Assembly (NCBI RefSeq): GCF_026242195.1
Contig: NZ_RKLV01000009.1
Location: forward strand, 1-64,000
Origin: Halorutilus salinus
GTDB taxonomy: Archaea; Halobacteriota; Halobacteria; Halobacteriales; Halorutilaceae
Length of the DNA: 64,000 nt
Reading direction: 5' to 3'
Shown: positions 16,966 through 24,664 of the stretch, one piece after another
Numbering within the stretch: the first letter of the stretch is position 1
How the letters are laid out: the number at the start of each line of letters is the position of its first letter
The notes under the pieces: model-generated
Seen by the model: only the letters and a program-made list of their open reading frames with translations
What the model was told of the DNA's origin: nothing
The model's database searches: none
Position numbers and translations under genes: made by a program

Positions 16966-18471
16966 CTCCACCAGCCTCTCGGCGGCGTTGAACCGCGCTA
17001 ACGGTAGGTTGAGGTTGAGTTCCTCTGGTACGTCGGCTTGGCGTAGTGAGGCGTCGTGGTAATACTCGCCATTAACCTCTAACTCATCTGCTATCACGGC
17101 ACCTCTGAATGCAGAATCCTGGTCGATGGTGACATTAGCAGTAGGCGCATAGAGGGTTCCGTTGTAATCTACACCATCAACTTTTACGTCGGAGTTTGAA
17201 GAGTATATTTGGAATAGTTCGTTCCTACCGCCTTCAACATTTACTGAATAATTGTTATCTAATTGTGTGTCCTCTCCGACATATATACGAACCGGATTAT
17301 TTCCATTGACAAATACGTCTTGGTTGAGATTAAAGTCGCTGGGTACATGTATTTCCACAGAACCACCTGTTGTATTGAACGTTACCGGATTATTGGCGAT
17401 AGATACATCGGCACCCGGATTAGCTAGGTACCTTATTTTCCCGGAAGAAGTATCGAACGTATGACCATCCAAGTCATCGTCTCCTCTGTAGTCACCGGCA
17501 GTAACTCTTGAACCAGACGAGGGGAGTGTATCGCTTCCGCTACGTGATATAATCAAATCATCTATATCATCCTCCGTCACAGGAAGCGGGTCTATCTCGC
17601 TGGAGACTACAGTATCCGTATCGACGGTGTAGTTATACTCGGATACGTTTCCGATACGCGAATCGTAGACTCTTGTTTTGTTGTCATCATCGTCATACCT
17701 ATCTCCAAGATACTCCACCGCGAACAGCGGCGGACCCGTACGTATCTGCGTCCGAACCCTGTCGTCCGAGGGCACGGTCACGTCACCCATACCCATCCGG
17801 TTGAGGTAGTCCGACCACGCGCCCGTGTACTCGGTTCCTATGTCGACGGTCAGCGTCCCGTTTTGGAGAGCGCCGTCGGTTATCTCGGACAGGTCGTCCG
17901 ACCTTCTGACGCCTTGGTGAGAGATGGAGAGTCTCGTCCCCGAACCCGCTACGTCGACGGGGTTCGTGAAGTTGATGAGCGTCATCGTTAGACTCCGACC
18001 CGTGTAGGTCATCTGGGGAGGTGACTGTGTAACCGTGCCGCCGTTCCGGTATCTCGTCCAGATCCCGCCCATCTCGTACGCGACGCCCATGTTCTCGTGT
18101 TCGTACTCCAGCCCACCGAGCGTGGTGTTTGCGGTGGTGTCGGTGCCGGAGCCGTTGTCGTACGTGAAGTTGACCGTCATAGAGTCGGGTTCGACGGAGA
18201 TACCGCCCTCGCTTAGGCTTATGCTCGCGCCTGAGTCGCTCGGCGTGTACACCGACTCACGTATCTGCTGGTCGAGAGTGCTGAACTCGACCTGCGTCTT
18301 TTCGATCTGGGCGTTCTCGCGCGCGTCGTCGATAACCGGCGCTCCGATGACGAGAACCGCCGAGATACCGATGAACGTCATACCGAAGAGGAGAACCAGA
18401 CCGACGGTCTCGCTCTGTGCTTTACTCGTACCGTCCGACACGTCTCTCGTCCGTGGGTTACGGCGTTTCAT
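16957..18471 (-). CDS. Pilin-like surface protein, DUF7289 type with DUF7305-like C-terminus
   Basis: 504 residues. A short basic N-terminus followed by SKAQSETVGLVLLFGMTFIG and one long hydrophobic helix (about 22-46) is the haloarchaeal pilin-like (DUF7289) pattern. The C-terminal about 230 residues contain a beta-rich segment with YNGTLYAPTANVTIDQDSAFRG, resembling DUF7305, a domain often found in PilX-like and surface proteins. From about 17040 to 17700 the DNA is clearly more AT-rich than its surroundings, covering this C-terminal region. That suggests recombination or replacement of the exposed part. Last gene of the five-gene set; 4-base overlap with the gene upstream. Confidence 0.78.
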   Translation of the reverse strand: MKRRNPRTRDVSDGTSKAQSETVGLVLLFGMTFIGISAVLVIGAPVIDDARENAQIEKTQVEFSTLDQQIRESVYTPSDSGASISLSEGGISVEPDSMTVNFTYDNGSGTDTTANTTLGGLEYEHENMGVAYEMGGIWTRYRNGGTVTQSPPQMTYTGRSLTMTLINFTNPVDVAGSGTRLSISHQGVRRSDDLSEITDGALQNGTLTVDIGTEYTGAWSDYLNRMGMGDVTVPSDDRVRTQIRTGPPLFAVEYLGDRYDDDDNKTRVYDSRIGNVSEYNYTVDTDTVVSSEIDPLPVTEDDIDDLIISRSGSDTLPSSGSRVTAGDYRGDDDLDGHTFDTSSGKIRYLANPGADVSIANNPVTFNTTGGSVEIHVPSDFNLNQDVFVNGNNPVRIYVGEDTQLDNNYSVNVEGGRNELFQIYSSNSDVKVDGVDYNGTLYAPTANVTIDQDSAFRGAVIADELEVNGEYYHDASLRQADVPEELNLNLPLARFNAAERLVELR

Positions 18472-19268
18472 CCGGATACCACCTTTGTTCTTAGTACCTG
18501 TTCGTTGTAGCTTATGCTACCGTCCCCGTCCGCAAACCCGTCGACCTCCATGGTGACCTTCTCACCGCTGACGGTGACATCGCTCTCGTTGAGGCTACCG
18601 TTTAGACCCCGTAGGTAGCTTTCCCATGCGGACGTACGCGGCGAAGACACGGTGATACTGAGTTCGTCGACACCGTTCAGGTTTTCGTTCGTCCGGCTCA
18701 CCGACTCAAAGACGAGACGAACACGCCCCTCTCCACCGATGCTTCCTTCGCCGGTCGTCGATATGGTACGGAGGAACGCCGTACCCAGGTAACCCGTGTC
18801 GTTCGTGGATATAGCCCAAGACGGCTCGCGTCGTAACCCCCAGCTATCGGCGTTGCCCTCCTGACCAGCCATGACCGCGCCGTTCTCGTACGTTATTATA
18901 CGGCTTCCTGTATCGATGTGGACGGGGTTCATGGTGGCGTTGTAGCTTACCTCTCCTTCCGATGTGTTCGCCGTGACGTTCACCCAGCCCGGTTCCAGCC
19001 CCCCGACACCGACGGTTATATCCTGAAGATCTATAGGTACCTCACGCGTCGGCGCTTTCTGCTCCATCATCTCGTTCAGACGCTCCTGTACGAGAACAAC
19101 GGCGCGTTCGGAGTTCTGTGTGACCTGTCTTTCCTTCGCCCCGTCGAGCGCGGGACCGCCTTGGAGGTAGATTATGGTCGTTCCCAAGGTTATCAGGCTG
19201 AAGATCAGGACGTAGCTGATAGCCTCCGAAACCGCTCTGTCGTCCCGGTTGGTCGTCTGCGTTCTCAT
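18468..19268 (-). CDS. Pilin-like protein (haloarchaeal DUF7289/type IV pilin-like)
   Basis: 266 residues. The N-terminus RDDRAVSEAISYVLIFSLIT is the typical haloarchaeal pilin-like class III signal pattern: basic residues, then A-V-S-E and a hydrophobic helix (about 14-33). The exported part is Thr/Ser/Asn-rich with several N-x-S/T sequons, suiting a glycosylated cell-surface protein. Start immediately after the upstream gene's stop, with a 4-base overlap to the next gene, so it belongs to one operon. Whether it is cleaved by prepilin peptidase PibD or remains anchored cannot be told. Confidence 0.75.
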   Translation of the reverse strand: MRTQTTNRDDRAVSEAISYVLIFSLITLGTTIIYLQGGPALDGAKERQVTQNSERAVVLVQERLNEMMEQKAPTREVPIDLQDITVGVGGLEPGWVNVTANTSEGEVSYNATMNPVHIDTGSRIITYENGAVMAGQEGNADSWGLRREPSWAISTNDTGYLGTAFLRTISTTGEGSIGGEGRVRLVFESVSRTNENLNGVDELSITVSSPRTSAWESYLRGLNGSLNESDVTVSGEKVTMEVDGFADGDGSISYNEQVLRTKVVSG

Positions 19269-19760
19269 CTATCCATCCACGCTCCTGTTCTGTACAGCCC
19301 CTTCCTGTACGTCGAGGAGTATACCAGTTGAGTTCCCCTCCACCACCACGTTCTCGTCGTTCTGGGTGAACTCTATCTCGGAGCCGTCGACCACACTGAC
19401 ATTCGTTTCCGTCGAACCGTTGAGGTCCGTCTCCACGATGGAGCCATCGGGTGCTGTTATTACCATTCCCCCGCTGTTGTTTATCCTCGCTGTGTACTCC
19501 GCCCCGGACGACGGTGGCTCGAAGAAGGCTGTGAACTCACCCTCCGTCTGCGCCAGCGCGTCAGCCTGTATGATGTTCGAAAACATCTCGTCGTTGACGG
19601 CGTCGAGTTCCTCCTGTGTAGCTACGTCGTCGCCGAAGCCGCCGCTAAGAACCACGAGCATGACGGCGATGAAGGTCGTCATTATCCCCGTGTTCAGTAT
19701 GAAGCCTATCTGAACCGAGGAAGCCTTCGTGGAGCTACCGCGACCGGGTCCCCTCCGCAT
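19269..19760 (-). CDS. Pilin-like membrane protein (DUF7266 type)
   Basis: 163 residues from the ATG at 19760, two bases after the stop of the VWA gene; an in-frame GTG at 19772 is less likely. One membrane helix (about 20-40, VQIGFILNTGIMTTFIAVML) is followed by an acidic exported region containing a DELDAVNDEMFSNI-like helix. The pattern matches the DUF7266 family, which in haloarchaea lies beside DUF7287/7288/7289 genes. Probable minor pilin or assembly component; no direct evidence of function. Confidence 0.72.
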   Translation of the reverse strand: MRRGPGRGSSTKASSVQIGFILNTGIMTTFIAVMLVVLSGGFGDDVATQEELDAVNDEMFSNIIQADALAQTEGEFTAFFEPPSSGAEYTARINNSGGMVITAPDGSIVETDLNGSTETNVSVVDGSEIEFTQNDENVVVEGNSTGILLDVQEGAVQNRSVDG

Positions 19761-19761
19761 A

Positions 19762-22700
19762 TCAGCTACCACCGCCGATTAGAGCGTCCTCTATCCTCAC
19801 CTCTATCTCCCTCTCCGAAACACCGCCGGGTCCTTCGACGGTGACTATGAACGATACCTCCTTAGCCTGCGCCGTCGCGTACGTGCCGTTGTCTGTATCC
19901 TCAACCCCACATGTGACCATAGTGCCGTCGTCATCCTCTCCGCATACTCCGCCTGCGGCGTCGCCGACCAGCGAGAAGTTGCCACCCACCGGCTTGAAGT
20001 CAAACGAGAAAGTTCCGTTTGCTTCCGCCTCCGGTGTATTACCCGTTCCCATCTTGACAGCCACACCGCTGTTAATCTGAGGCTGTATGACGTCGTCGAT
20101 CACCCTCGTTATATCATAGTCGTCGTTGGACGAGAACTTGACACCCGAACCGTTCGCCATCTTAAACCGAGGGTTCGGAGCGAGTTCAACGGACGCGTAT
20201 ACAGAGCTTTCCGAGAAGTCGGCGGAGACGTTGAACGTGCTCTCAAGGAACTCATCATCGTCGTCGTAGTCTTCCACGATGTCGTCGTCAGCCCGGAACC
20301 TGACCTGAGTTTTCGTACCGGTAAAGTTGTTGTCCACCGTCATACCCCATATCACGGTCTCGCCTACGCCGTCTTCCGCGTCGGTGAGGTTGAGGCTGTA
20401 TGTGCCGGTGCCGCTGAAGTTGGTGATGTTCATGCCGAGGTCGTAGATCTTCTGGATAACGCCCGCGTCCGCTTCCAGGGTAACGTTTTCGAACTCACCG
20501 TCGTCGCCGCCCGCGGTGACGTTGTTACTCACACCGGTAACGTTGCCGGTATCATTGATCGCGTCGATCCCCTGAGTGGTATTCCCACGGTCTTTGTTTA
20601 TCGAACCGATTACGTCTTCGAAGATTCCCTTAGCTTCCTCCGGGTCGTTCGAAGACTCAAAGACACCTTCAGGACGCACGGAGTCTCCACCGTCGGGGTT
20701 GGCTATCTCTTCCATCATGTCATCGTCCGCGCCTTCACCGAGTGCTATCGCGTGCACGGTGACGTTCTCGTAGTCATCGTTGTTTTCGAGGTAGTCGTCC
20801 GGGTAGGGGTCTTCACCGTCCGTCTGCTCGCCATCGGACATCACGACTATGTGACAGGTTGCATCACGGTCGGCGGTACCTTTACAGACGGATGTCTCAA
20901 GCGCGTTCCTTGCTTCCTCTATCCCTTCAGTTATGTCAGTACCTGATCCCGGTCTCAGCCCGTCTATATCTTCCTTGAGGTCGGTTTTGTAACCGGAGGT
21001 GAGGTTAGCCATATCCTCTACCGTGTCCGCGTCACCGTAGATGGAGGTGCTGTACTGAACCAGTCCAACCCTGTCCTCACCGACAACCAGATCCTCCATA
21101 GCGGCACGCGCACCAAGCTGTGTCAGATACAGCCTATCAGGAGGCCACCAGCGGTACTCGATGTAGTCGAGGTTGCTCACCGGTTCCATCCTAGTCGAAC
21201 CGGACTCATCCTCAACTTCTACCTGTGGGCTCGGCTGATCCCACTTGTACTCGAAAAACTCAAGCTGACTTTCATCAGCGTAACCCGCTGTTCCACTTCC
21301 GTCGCCGACCTTGTAGTCTATATCCGTGTCAACTCTGTACTCGAATTCACCCAATGCATCCTCACGTGCCTCGTACGTACCGGAGCCGGTGTCGATATTG
21401 TAGACATCATCCTCGGGACCAAGGCAACCGAAGATTGTATCAAATCCAAAGCACCTATTTGACTCTTCTAGACCGGTCACTTCAGCTATCACAGGCTCCT
21501 CTGAGTCAGGAGGTGATGCCGGTTCTGAGAGCCCACTATGGTCAACTTCCAATATGTCGCCTGAACTCGGATTGACTGAGCCGTCGGTGTTAGTATCACA
21601 CGGGAACCGGTCTCCATCACCGTCCACACAGATGTCATCTTTCTCCGTAGAGGTTCCGACGTCTCCCGGATCATTCAACGTCTCGTAACTCGTCGGAACA
21701 CCGCTCACACCCCCGACATCGTCAAGAACCTCGACAGTTTCGTCACTGTCCGGATAGTTGCCCGCGCCACTTCCTGCGCCTATCACTACATCGCCCACAG
21801 AGACGGTTCCGCCTGTAGTTCTCGTGTCACAGGGTTCACTTGCACAGTCGTTCGGCGCTCCGACGGGATACTCTGACGGATCGCTGGTATCCACACCGGG
21901 CGTCGTCACCGGAGTCCAGCTGGTCGGTATTCCCGCCGGAGGACCTGCCGGGGGAATGTTTGTTACTTTCACCAACTCGCTCTCGGGGTCGTCGTAGACG
22001 AAGTCTCCAACTTGTCCGACCGAGGTGTTGAACGTATTCCCGAGGTATTCTCCAGCACACCAGCCTTGGTTAGCGGCATCCTGATCCCCGTATGGACCGG
22101 CACTTGTCGGGAAAGGTACCCCTGTCTTGTTATACTCCTTGTAACACCCAATGTTGTACGGATCCGTCGAGGGATATTCGTTTACCCTTTCGTTGTGACC
22201 CTGTACTATCGGGGTTCCAGCCTCCGAAGGTGAGTAATCGTCATCGTAGTCGGAGTTATAATCGCTGTCTACCTCCGTTCCAGGATCAAGCCCCATCGAA
22301 CCCGTCGTGTCGATAGAGAACACGACATCGACGGGCGCACGCCCTTCCTCGGCTTCAAGTATGATACAGTCGCCCGCGAATCCCCTCTTTGTGACGCCAT
22401 CGGGGAGCTTGGTAAGGTCTATATCGACCTCATCCGACGAGTTCAGCTCTTCCAGAATATCGAGCGTGTGGTTAGTATAGCTGTAGTTGCTGTTCTTTGT
22501 CTCGTTGTAGTCGGCGGGGATCCCATCTCCGCCAACGTTGTCACGGAGGTACTCTTCGAACTCTTCGTTGAACAGCTCAAACGTGCTATCGTTGAACCCC
22601 ACCTCTCCACGCAGGTCTGCGCACGCGTAGTCCGTCTTCGGCTCCTTCAGCTGTGAGTCCGAGAGACAGTCTTCCGCGAAGTCGTTGAGTGTTATGTCAT

Positions 22701-23412
22701 CTGTGTCCGGTAGGTCATCCCCGGTAATTCCGATATCCCGCAGAGCTTCTTTCTTGTGCTGAGTGTAGGAGTACTCCGTGCTACCATCTTTCTTATCCGC
22801 TGTCTCGTTGTAGTCGTCGGGTATCTCGTCACCCGAGGTTTCGTTTCTTACAACGTCCATGAGCGCCGCGTTGAAATCATCCTGCTTGTTGTCGAAGTTC
22901 GTCCAGTCTTCGCTACGTAGGTTGGTGCAGGTGACGTTCTTCGTGACATCTTCCGTCTTGTTGAGATTGACACCGGGAAGCGGGGCAGCCTTCTGTTGAC
23001 CGAATCTGTAACTGCTCGTGTCGTTGAGTTCGTCGCAGTCGTTCTTGAGCTTAATATCAAGAAGAACCTCTTCCTCAGAAAGCTGTTCAGCCACCTGTTG
23101 CTGAACCTCGGTGTTGTCGATGATATCCTCACAGACCTCCGTTACGTTCGCGCCCTCTTCTCTCGTCTTGTTCTCGTTAACGAAGTCCACCGTCTCTAAC
23201 CCGACCTCCCTCGCCGTATCCACCTGATCCGTCACCTGCGAGGTTAGCGACGACAGCCCTCCGTCGTCGGGGGAAGCCTGAGAGAAGAAGCCGCTCCCGA
23301 CGACCACGGCGAGGCTCACCAGCGTGACGGCTATCACGAACCCCGCTAACAGTATCATCTGTCCGCTGTCGTTCCCCTGTTCCGTGTCTGAGTTTCTGTC
23401 TATCTTTTTCAT
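19762..23412 (-). CDS. Large pilin-anchored VWA-domain surface protein (TadG-like)
   Basis: 1216 residues. N-terminal helix MILLAGFVIAVTLVSLAVVV (about 19-38) anchors an exported protein. Residues about 162-349 hold two tandem Cys-bounded repeats of about 86 residues. A VWA domain starts at VDVVFSIDTTGSMG (MIDAS, about 368-374) and resumes after a 381-residue insertion with DRLYLTQLGARAAMEDL, RVGLVQYST, GTDITEGIEEA and HIVVMSDGEQTDG. The C-terminal about 250 residues are beta-rich with many N-x-S/T sequons. Start ATG 23412 chosen over GTG 23421. Third gene of the pilin-like set; by analogy with TadG it may be an adhesive tip subunit. Confidence 0.82.
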   Translation of the reverse strand: MKKIDRNSDTEQGNDSGQMILLAGFVIAVTLVSLAVVVGSGFFSQASPDDGGLSSLTSQVTDQVDTAREVGLETVDFVNENKTREEGANVTEVCEDIIDNTEVQQQVAEQLSEEEVLLDIKLKNDCDELNDTSSYRFGQQKAAPLPGVNLNKTEDVTKNVTCTNLRSEDWTNFDNKQDDFNAALMDVVRNETSGDEIPDDYNETADKKDGSTEYSYTQHKKEALRDIGITGDDLPDTDDITLNDFAEDCLSDSQLKEPKTDYACADLRGEVGFNDSTFELFNEEFEEYLRDNVGGDGIPADYNETKNSNYSYTNHTLDILEELNSSDEVDIDLTKLPDGVTKRGFAGDCIILEAEEGRAPVDVVFSIDTTGSMGLDPGTEVDSDYNSDYDDDYSPSEAGTPIVQGHNERVNEYPSTDPYNIGCYKEYNKTGVPFPTSAGPYGDQDAANQGWCAGEYLGNTFNTSVGQVGDFVYDDPESELVKVTNIPPAGPPAGIPTSWTPVTTPGVDTSDPSEYPVGAPNDCASEPCDTRTTGGTVSVGDVVIGAGSGAGNYPDSDETVEVLDDVGGVSGVPTSYETLNDPGDVGTSTEKDDICVDGDGDRFPCDTNTDGSVNPSSGDILEVDHSGLSEPASPPDSEEPVIAEVTGLEESNRCFGFDTIFGCLGPEDDVYNIDTGSGTYEAREDALGEFEYRVDTDIDYKVGDGSGTAGYADESQLEFFEYKWDQPSPQVEVEDESGSTRMEPVSNLDYIEYRWWPPDRLYLTQLGARAAMEDLVVGEDRVGLVQYSTSIYGDADTVEDMANLTSGYKTDLKEDIDGLRPGSGTDITEGIEEARNALETSVCKGTADRDATCHIVVMSDGEQTDGEDPYPDDYLENNDDYENVTVHAIALGEGADDDMMEEIANPDGGDSVRPEGVFESSNDPEEAKGIFEDVIGSINKDRGNTTQGIDAINDTGNVTGVSNNVTAGGDDGEFENVTLEADAGVIQKIYDLGMNITNFSGTGTYSLNLTDAEDGVGETVIWGMTVDNNFTGTKTQVRFRADDDIVEDYDDDDEFLESTFNVSADFSESSVYASVELAPNPRFKMANGSGVKFSSNDDYDITRVIDDVIQPQINSGVAVKMGTGNTPEAEANGTFSFDFKPVGGNFSLVGDAAGGVCGEDDDGTMVTCGVEDTDNGTYATAQAKEVSFIVTVEGPGGVSEREIEVRIEDALIGGGS
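21139..22281 (-). other. 381-residue insertion inside the VWA domain
   Basis: In an ordinary VWA domain the MIDAS DxTxS loop leads directly into the first helix. Here about 381 residues separate SMG from that helix (DRLYLTQLGARAAM). The insert is Gly/Pro/Asp/Ser-rich with ten or so Cys, and includes an acidic DGDGDRFPCDTNTDG segment resembling Ca2+-binding type 3 repeats. Codon use in it is more AT-rich than in the neighbouring housekeeping genes. Boundaries are approximate. Confidence 0.7.
22366..22929 (-). repeat. Two tandem Cys-bounded protein repeats in the VWA protein
   Basis: Repeat A (22666-22929) and repeat B (22366-22623) each begin with C-T/A-N/D-L-R, pass through EIPDDYNET or GIPADYNET and YSYTQH or YSYTNH, and end with FAEDC or FAGDC. 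Each is about 86-88 residues. The two terminal Cys may form a disulfide. They are similar at protein rather than DNA level, so the duplication is not recent. Confidence 0.7.
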
Positions 23413-23414
23413 TT

Positions 23415-24023
23415 TTACCACACCGTTATCCTAACTTCCACCCTGTTGTAGATAGCTACGCCGTCCTTGGGTATCGGGTACGTCGTCGAGTTTTCGAGCG
23501 TAACCTTACCCGATGCGTTCGTCACGTTGTCCCTGTCGTCAAGCGTCACCGTCCGGCTCGCTGTGACCGCCGAGGCTCCGGGTTCGCCGTGTTCCACCAT
23601 CGTCAGCGTACCCGTCTCGGTTCCGTTGTCCTTGCTGAACGCAAGCTCGATGTTGTACGCCACCCCCTGTTCGGTGAAGGCGTCGTGGCTATAGTTGCCG
23701 AAGTCGAGATATCCGTCGTCGGGATCCTCGCTGTTGTAGTAGTAGGTTCCGTCGCTACTGTTTACGAAACGAGCGCCCTCGTTCGTGTCGTTCGTGTCGT
23801 TCCAGTAGAGCATCGCCTCCTTCAGATCCCCGTTCGACGCCGTCGCCGTCAGGAGATCGTCGGCTATCTGCTGGTTGCTGTCCGCACCCGGATTGATGCC
23901 GCCCGTCGGGGTTACGACGAACGCGTTGAACGCGTACGTAACCGCGAGTACGAGTATGACCGAGGCGGCGACACCTTCAAGCGTGTGTAACTGCGCACCG
24001 TCGTCGTGACCTTTCGTCACCAT
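23415..24023 (-). CDS. Pilin-like membrane protein (DUF7288 type)
   Basis: 202 residues. After the short hydrophilic MVTKGHDDGAQLHTLEG comes one membrane helix (VAASVILVLAVTYAFNAFVV, about 18-37), then an exported region that includes the recognisable QQIADDLLTATASNGDLKEA segment, Asn-rich sequons and a C-terminal VEVRITVW. This is the DUF7288 pattern. The end is strikingly like that of the gene upstream (VGVRVKVW), suggesting the two are distant paralogues. Overlaps the upstream gene by 7 bases; the VWA gene starts 2 bases after its stop. Confidence 0.75.
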   Translation of the reverse strand: MVTKGHDDGAQLHTLEGVAASVILVLAVTYAFNAFVVTPTGGINPGADSNQQIADDLLTATASNGDLKEAMLYWNDTNDTNEGARFVNSSDGTYYYNSEDPDDGYLDFGNYSHDAFTEQGVAYNIELAFSKDNGTETGTLTMVEHGEPGASAVTASRTVTLDDRDNVTNASGKVTLENSTTYPIPKDGVAIYNRVEVRITVW

Positions 24024-24517
24024 ACTTTCACCCTTACGCCTACCATATCTCCACCGCCCGTGGTGTTCATGTACGCCACCCTGTTCCTGCCCGCGACGGT
24101 ACCCGTCGCGTCCGTGGTCGAGTTACCCGCGGTTAGCTCCACCGAACCCGGTTCAACCGGCTCCGGCGGCTCCTCGGATAGCTCTTCGAGTTCCACCACG
24201 GTTACGTTGTACCGGTACAGGTAGTTACCGCCCTCCTTCGGTATGTTGAGGTCGTCAGCCACATCCGTGTAGCTTCTGTCTAGATAGTCCTCGGCTGTCG
24301 TGTTCCCAAACACGCCGGGTTCGGCGTCCGACCAGTCCGAAAGAAGAACGTCCCCGGTTCGATCCGCCAGAGCGCCCTCCGTCTGAGTATCGGGCGACAG
24401 GTTGACAGCCGAACCCGTGGCTAACTGTAGGACGAACAGAAGCGTGACTGCGAATATAGATACGCCTACGAGGAAGTCCACGCTCGTCTGCCCACTACGT
24501 CCCCCGTTAGATCGCAT
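24017..24517 (-). CDS. Pilin-like membrane protein (DUF7287 type), first gene of cluster
   Basis: 166 residues. N-terminus SGQTSVDFLVGVSIFAVTLLFVLQLATG has a Gly-Q-T-S-V-D-F pattern before a hydrophobic helix, typical of DUF7287 and similar in layout to TadE/TadF pseudopilins. The exported part is acidic and Thr-rich and ends VGVRVKVW. Upstream, an AT-rich stretch (24531-24546, read leftward TTAAGTACTAAA) could hold the operon promoter. No secretion ATPase or TadC-like membrane gene is in this window, so the assembly machinery must lie elsewhere. Confidence 0.75.
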   Translation of the reverse strand: MRSNGGRSGQTSVDFLVGVSIFAVTLLFVLQLATGSAVNLSPDTQTEGALADRTGDVLLSDWSDAEPGVFGNTTAEDYLDRSYTDVADDLNIPKEGGNYLYRYNVTVVELEELSEEPPEPVEPGSVELTAGNSTTDATGTVAGRNRVAYMNTTGGGDMVGVRVKVW

Positions 24518-24664
24518 ATGCCTGAGTTACAAAGGTTTAGTACTTAATCCTTGGTTCCCACGGTCTGGGATAGCTCACGGCGTGGGACAGAGGCACGCGC
24601 CCGGTTCCGCCGTTCGGCGGTGGCTTTCAGAAAACGTTTTGCCCAAGCGCCGGAAACGACGTGT

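Noticed and set aside
24551-24664. N-terminal extension of AlaS by 38 residues
   Set aside because: The extra residues are Arg-rich and not acidic like the protein, while ATG 24665 gives the expected archaeal AlaS N-terminus.
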